A stretch of 8,702 nucleotides of DNA. Origin: JBBECJ01 sp041751795. Lineage in GTDB: Bacteria; Chloroflexota; Chloroflexia; Thermomicrobiales; CFX8. Numbering within the stretch: the stretch's first letter is position 1; the number at the start of each line of letters is the position of its first letter. This document shows positions 6,283 through 8,702 of the stretch, piece by piece. The stretch spans positions 1-8,702 of the forward strand of contig JBGSWU010000166.1 in the NCBI GenBank assembly GCA_041751795.1, given 5' to 3'. The notes under the pieces were generated by a model, which did not search any database, was not told where the DNA came from, and saw only the letters and a list, made by a program, of their open reading frames with translations. The position numbers were made by a program, and so were the translations under genes.

Positions 6283-7200
6283 TCACCCCTGATTGCGCGG
6301 GACGCTTTGGGCGGTCGTATGGCCGCCGGTGTCCTCGTCGAGCGGCTGTGGAATACCGTTGCGGGGGGTGTACTGGCGACGAAGCCATGACGATAACCCG
6401 TCGAGGCCGGGGAAGAGAACGCGCTCGGTCACGTTTGCCTGATCGAGTTTGTCGCGTACCTCCCACTTGATTTCAGCTGGGATGACGATCTTGCGAATCA
6501 GGCCGGGATGCTCTCCCAGCCAGTCGTCGAGCGACACGCTCGGGCTGGACATCAGCGAAAACAACGCAAACTGATTGACGATCCGGGCATCGAGCGACGG
6601 TGGCTCGAAGAACGTCGCGAAGTGGTGCCGCTGACCATCGGGAGCTGTCGCGAGCGCGTCGAACATTTGAAGCGACGTGGCACCGTTCATCAGCATCTCC
6701 GCCGTGAACACATTCGCTCCTTCGTCCATCAGCACCTGCCGCAATTCCGCAGGCAGGAAGTCATGCGCGTCGACATAGTTCAGGCACCAGATCAAGCCAT
6801 CGACGTGAAACTGATCGACGGTTGATGTCGCGAAGTGCATCGCGACGAAGGGAGAATAGGACCAATCGAGCAATCGCGTCGGCAGACCATGATGCTGCGC
6901 CATCGCCAGCCAGTGCCATGGGGTATCTCCGGGGTAGGCGCTTGTCGCTTCGAGATGAGCGTACTTGCGAAAATTGCGGAGCAGGTGGCCTTCCATCTGC
7001 TGGTACGACCCACCAAGGCGCATCAGGCTCGTTCTGAACGTTGACCAGTTCGCGTTGGCGACACCACGAAAGGCGAAGTTCGAGCGAAACCGCTCTAGCC
7101 CGGGTTGCCACGACTCTTCGTACAGGCAATCAATCAGTTCGTTCCAGCTTCCGACTGTGATCTCTTCCAACGTGCCTCCATCGTCGTCGCCAGTCTGCAT
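6283..7200 (-). CDS. FRG domain-containing protein
   Basis: A 305-residue protein of the FRG family, named for its Phe-Arg-Gly motif. Visible landmarks: NFAFRGVANANWSTFRTSLMRL (41-62, FRG at 44-46); AQHHGLPTRLLDWSYSPFVA (101-120), the most conserved block; RIVNQFALFSL (206-216); and FPGLDGLSSWL (263-273), which matches the C-terminal block of the family. The molecular activity of FRG domains is not established as far as I know; they occur singly and in accessory or defence-like contexts. No signal peptide or membrane segment. I chose ATG 7200 because the domain begins soon after; in-frame ATGs at 7257 and 7443 would overlap the divergent gene. None of the starts has a clear Shine-Dalgarno. 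A TATCGT 8 nt before the ATG could serve as a -10 element, making the mRNA nearly leaderless (inference). Confidence 0.87.
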   Translation of the reverse strand: MQTGDDDGGTLEEITVGSWNELIDCLYEESWQPGLERFRSNFAFRGVANANWSTFRTSLMRLGGSYQQMEGHLLRNFRKYAHLEATSAYPGDTPWHWLAMAQHHGLPTRLLDWSYSPFVAMHFATSTVDQFHVDGLIWCLNYVDAHDFLPAELRQVLMDEGANVFTAEMLMNGATSLQMFDALATAPDGQRHHFATFFEPPSLDARIVNQFALFSLMSSPSVSLDDWLGEHPGLIRKIVIPAEIKWEVRDKLDQANVTERVLFPGLDGLSSWLRRQYTPRNGIPQPLDEDTGGHTTAQSVPRNQG

Positions 7201-7216
7201 CGGTCTGAACGATAAT
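7187..7216 (+). promoter_or_regulatory. Candidate promoter for the 88-residue protein and S41 peptidase
   Basis: TCGCCA (7187-7192, 4 of 6) and GATAAT (7211-7216, 5 of 6) are separated by 18 bp, giving a start near 7223 and a leader of about 25 nt. The -35 would lie inside the first codons of the divergent FRG gene, and the FRG gene's own promoter must use the same 48-bp gap, so the two transcripts may interfere. Confidence 0.3.
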
Positions 7217-7248
7217 CGCGATGATGGGATGAGCGCAAAGGGGGGACG

Positions 7249-7515
7249 ATGGAGCATCACGCGGACTTTGCGGTGCCGGTGACACATCGACTGTGGTTGA
7301 CGACGCGTGTCCAGCGTCGCAATCAAACTGGAATGGTCGCAGGCTGGGCGATTTCGCTCGGCTGGTGGGTAGATCCAAATCTGAACGACGACGGGACAAC
7401 GGGTGAGCCGACAGGCGTCCTGTATCTGATCGTCGATGAACACGACCCAGGCCCACCTGTCTGGATCGCCGAGGGCAACATTGTGACCTCGACGTTGATT
7501 GGGATGAACGTTTGA
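7249..7515 (+). CDS. Uncharacterised 88-residue protein upstream of the S41 peptidase
   Basis: I do not recognise this family. It starts at ATG 7249 with a very strong ribosome site (AAAGGGGGG 7237-7245) 3 nt upstream. The product is soluble, with no signal or membrane segment, and alternates hydrophobic and polar residues as in a small beta-sheet protein (WAISLGWWVDPN, GVLYLIVDEHDPGPPVWIAE). The middle is acidic (NLNDDGTTGEPTG). It ends 11 bp before the peptidase start, so the two are almost certainly cotranscribed. The close pairing suggests a partner, substrate or modulator of the peptidase, but nothing in the sequence proves it. The alternative that it is a chance reading frame is unlikely given the ribosome site and spacing. 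Confidence 0.7.
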   Translation: MEHHADFAVPVTHRLWLTTRVQRRNQTGMVAGWAISLGWWVDPNLNDDGTTGEPTGVLYLIVDEHDPGPPVWIAEGNIVTSTLIGMNV

Positions 7516-7526
7516 GAGAGCGCCTC

Positions 7527-8561
7527 ATGAATACCGAAGCATCGGACAATGAACTGACGATCGACGTAACAATGCGAAACGAGGTGATCGACGGTGTCGT
7601 CAACCGTCTTCGTCTCCGGTACGTCTTCCCTGACATCGGTGAGCAGATGGCGGTGCACGTTCGCTCTCGCGTTGCATCAGGCGATTATGACGACATCATG
7701 AGCGCGGATTTTCTCGCAGAGCAGTTGACCGACGACATTCGCGAGATCAGCAACGACGGACACCTCCGCGTGCGGTTCAGCGCCGAGCCGCGCCCGGTCT
7801 ACGCTCAGGAGACAATCCAGGACAATCCAGATCGGGTTGAGGAGTTTAATCAGATTGCGCAGCAGACCAACTATGGCTATCGCAGAATCGAGCGGTTGGC
7901 GGGAAACGTCGGGTACATTGAGCAGGTTGACCTCGCGTCGGTGACGAGGGCTGCAGCGACTGCGATGGCAGCCTTCAACCTGGTGGCCGACACCGATGCG
8001 CTGATCATCGATCTTCGCGAAAACGGTGGCGGTGACCCAAGGCATGTCGCGTTGATCTGTTCCTACCTGTTGTCGGAGGAACCGGTCCATCTCAACAGCT
8101 TTCACTCGCGTGAGAACGACGGCATCGAGCAGTTCTGGAGTTGGGCGTGGCTGCCTGGTCGGCGGTACCTCGACAAGCCGGTCTGGGTGCTGATCAGCAG
8201 CAAGACATTTTCAGGAGCCGAAGAACTGGCGTACAACCTGAAAATACTCCAGCGTGCGACGCTCGTTGGTGAAACGACCGGTGGCGGGGCGCATCCGGTG
8301 AACCTGTATCAGCTTAACCCGCACTTCGAGATATCGATCCCATTTGCCCGAGCCGTGAATCCGATTACCGGCGGAAACTGGGAAGGGACCGGTGTTGCTC
8401 CAGATATCAGTGTTCCTGCAATGGATGCGTTGCCGGAAGCCTATGGTCACGCGCTCGATGTGGTGCTGGAACGGTTAGGCGGGTACATGCCTCGCGCACG
8501 AGCGTCGCTGGAGCGCGAGATCAGGATAGCGAAGTCTGAACTCGCAGCCGGTGAAGCCTGA
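7527..8561 (+). CDS. S41 family peptidase (IRBP/tail-specific protease type, no PDZ, cytoplasmic)
   Basis: A 344-residue serine peptidase. Residues about 15-85 match the S41 N-terminal helical domain (VIDGVVNRLRLRYVFPDIGE, then QLTDDIREISNDGHLRVRF). The catalytic domain follows from about 125: GNVGYIEQVDL, DALIIDLRENGGGD (157-170), VLISSKTFSGAEELAY (221-236), GETTGGGAHP (248-257) and the C-terminal GVAPDISVPA (289-298). By analogy with Tricorn and IRBP-like S41 enzymes, Ser229 is the nucleophile, His79 the likely base and Glu249 a candidate third residue. There is no PDZ domain and no signal peptide, unlike most secreted homologues, so it should act in the cytoplasm. ATG 7527 follows GAGAG (7516-7520). 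A TTG at 7512 in frame overlaps the previous stop and is less likely. Physiological substrate unknown; cotranscribed with the 88-residue protein. Confidence 0.9.
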   Translation: MNTEASDNELTIDVTMRNEVIDGVVNRLRLRYVFPDIGEQMAVHVRSRVASGDYDDIMSADFLAEQLTDDIREISNDGHLRVRFSAEPRPVYAQETIQDNPDRVEEFNQIAQQTNYGYRRIERLAGNVGYIEQVDLASVTRAAATAMAAFNLVADTDALIIDLRENGGGDPRHVALICSYLLSEEPVHLNSFHSRENDGIEQFWSWAWLPGRRYLDKPVWVLISSKTFSGAEELAYNLKILQRATLVGETTGGGAHPVNLYQLNPHFEISIPFARAVNPITGGNWEGTGVAPDISVPAMDALPEAYGHALDVVLERLGGYMPRARASLEREIRIAKSELAAGEA

Positions 8562-8577
8562 CGCCTTCGTTACCGGC
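8547..8577. terminator. Inverted repeat between convergent genes, possible weak bidirectional terminator
   Basis: GCCGGTGA (8547-8554) can pair with TTACCGGC (8570-8577), 8 bp including one G-U, across the peptidase stop codon. It lies between two convergent genes whose stops are 24 bp apart. No T-run follows on either strand, so an intrinsic terminator is not well supported. Confidence 0.3.
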
Positions 8578-8585
8578 TCAGCGTA

Positions 8586-8702
8586 TTACTTCGCCAGTTC
8601 GGGCCAGATCGCCAGTAACACCCGTTCCGCGTCGTGGCGGATGAGGGTCTTGGTCGATGCGAACTCGCCCGGAAGGACGCGGGGAACGAGGGTTCGGAGC
8701 GT
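8586..8702 (-). CDS. C-terminal 38 residues of an unidentified protein (gene continues past right edge)
   Basis: The minus strand is open from the right edge to a TAA at 8588-8586, giving 38 codons plus stop. The segment reads like real coding sequence: PGEFASTKTLIRHDAERV, then an amphipathic LLAIWPELAK end. The remainder lies outside the window and I cannot assign a family. Convergent orientation to the peptidase, with a 24-bp gap and an inverted repeat between, supports a genuine gene end. Confidence 0.55.
   Translation of the reverse strand, partial: TLRTLVPRVLPGEFASTKTLIRHDAERVLLAIWPELAK

Noticed and set aside
7201..7443. Upstream extension of the FRG protein by 81 residues
   Set aside because: It would run antisense through the 88-residue gene, has no ribosome site, and lies outside the FRG domain.
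6283..8561. Anti-phage defence island
   Set aside because: FRG and peptidase genes occur in accessory loci, but there is no nuclease, NTPase, methylase, toxin-antitoxin pair, integrase or repeat boundary here to support it.
1..8702. tRNA, rRNA, CRISPR, insertion sequence or integration site
   Set aside because: None seen: no spaced direct repeats, no transposase frame with terminal repeats, and no tRNA-like cloverleaf noticed by eye.

Overview
The window is a moderately GC-rich bacterial chromosome segment, densely coding, with GTG starts used alongside ATG and mostly good Shine-Dalgarno sequences. The gene mix is a secreted Vgb/NHL-type propeller ending in a PDCS...WPP segment, a YafY-like WYL regulator, an AlkZ-type winged-helix protein, DinB-fold enzymes and a cytoplasmic S41 peptidase. 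This mix fits a Chloroflexota-like (possibly actinobacterial) genome. The taxonomic guess is inference from protein style only; no rRNA or tRNA gene is present.

Left part (1-3082), all on the minus strand: the N-terminal 557 residues of a secreted beta-propeller protein run off the left edge. It is preceded by about 300 nt of apparently transcribed, hairpin-rich leader with a good sigma70-type promoter at 1983-2011. Upstream of that lies a WYL-domain transcriptional regulator (2129-3082).

Middle (3083-6258): a 160-bp divergent intergenic region carries a 14-bp perfect palindrome, clustered GAATC/GATTC half-sites and an extended -10 promoter. From it a plus-strand operon reads rightward: a 96-residue DinB-like protein that looks internally shortened, an AlkZ-like HTH_42 protein with a His-Ala-Gln motif where DNA glycosylases of this family carry their catalytic motif, two tandem paralogous DinB-fold proteins with intact metal-binding histidines, and a GNAT acetyltransferase whose start overlaps the preceding stop. 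The divergent WYL protein is the obvious candidate regulator. Together the set looks like a small stress, detoxification or DNA-lesion response module; the joint function is inference.

Right part (6259-8702): a minus-strand FRG-domain protein converges on the operon. It is divergent, by only 48 bp, from a plus-strand pair: an unrecognised 88-residue protein and a cytoplasmic S41 (IRBP/tail-specific type) peptidase without a PDZ domain. The window ends with the C-terminal 38 codons of an unidentified minus-strand gene, convergent with the peptidase. No mobile element, CRISPR array, tRNA or clear intrinsic terminator was found.
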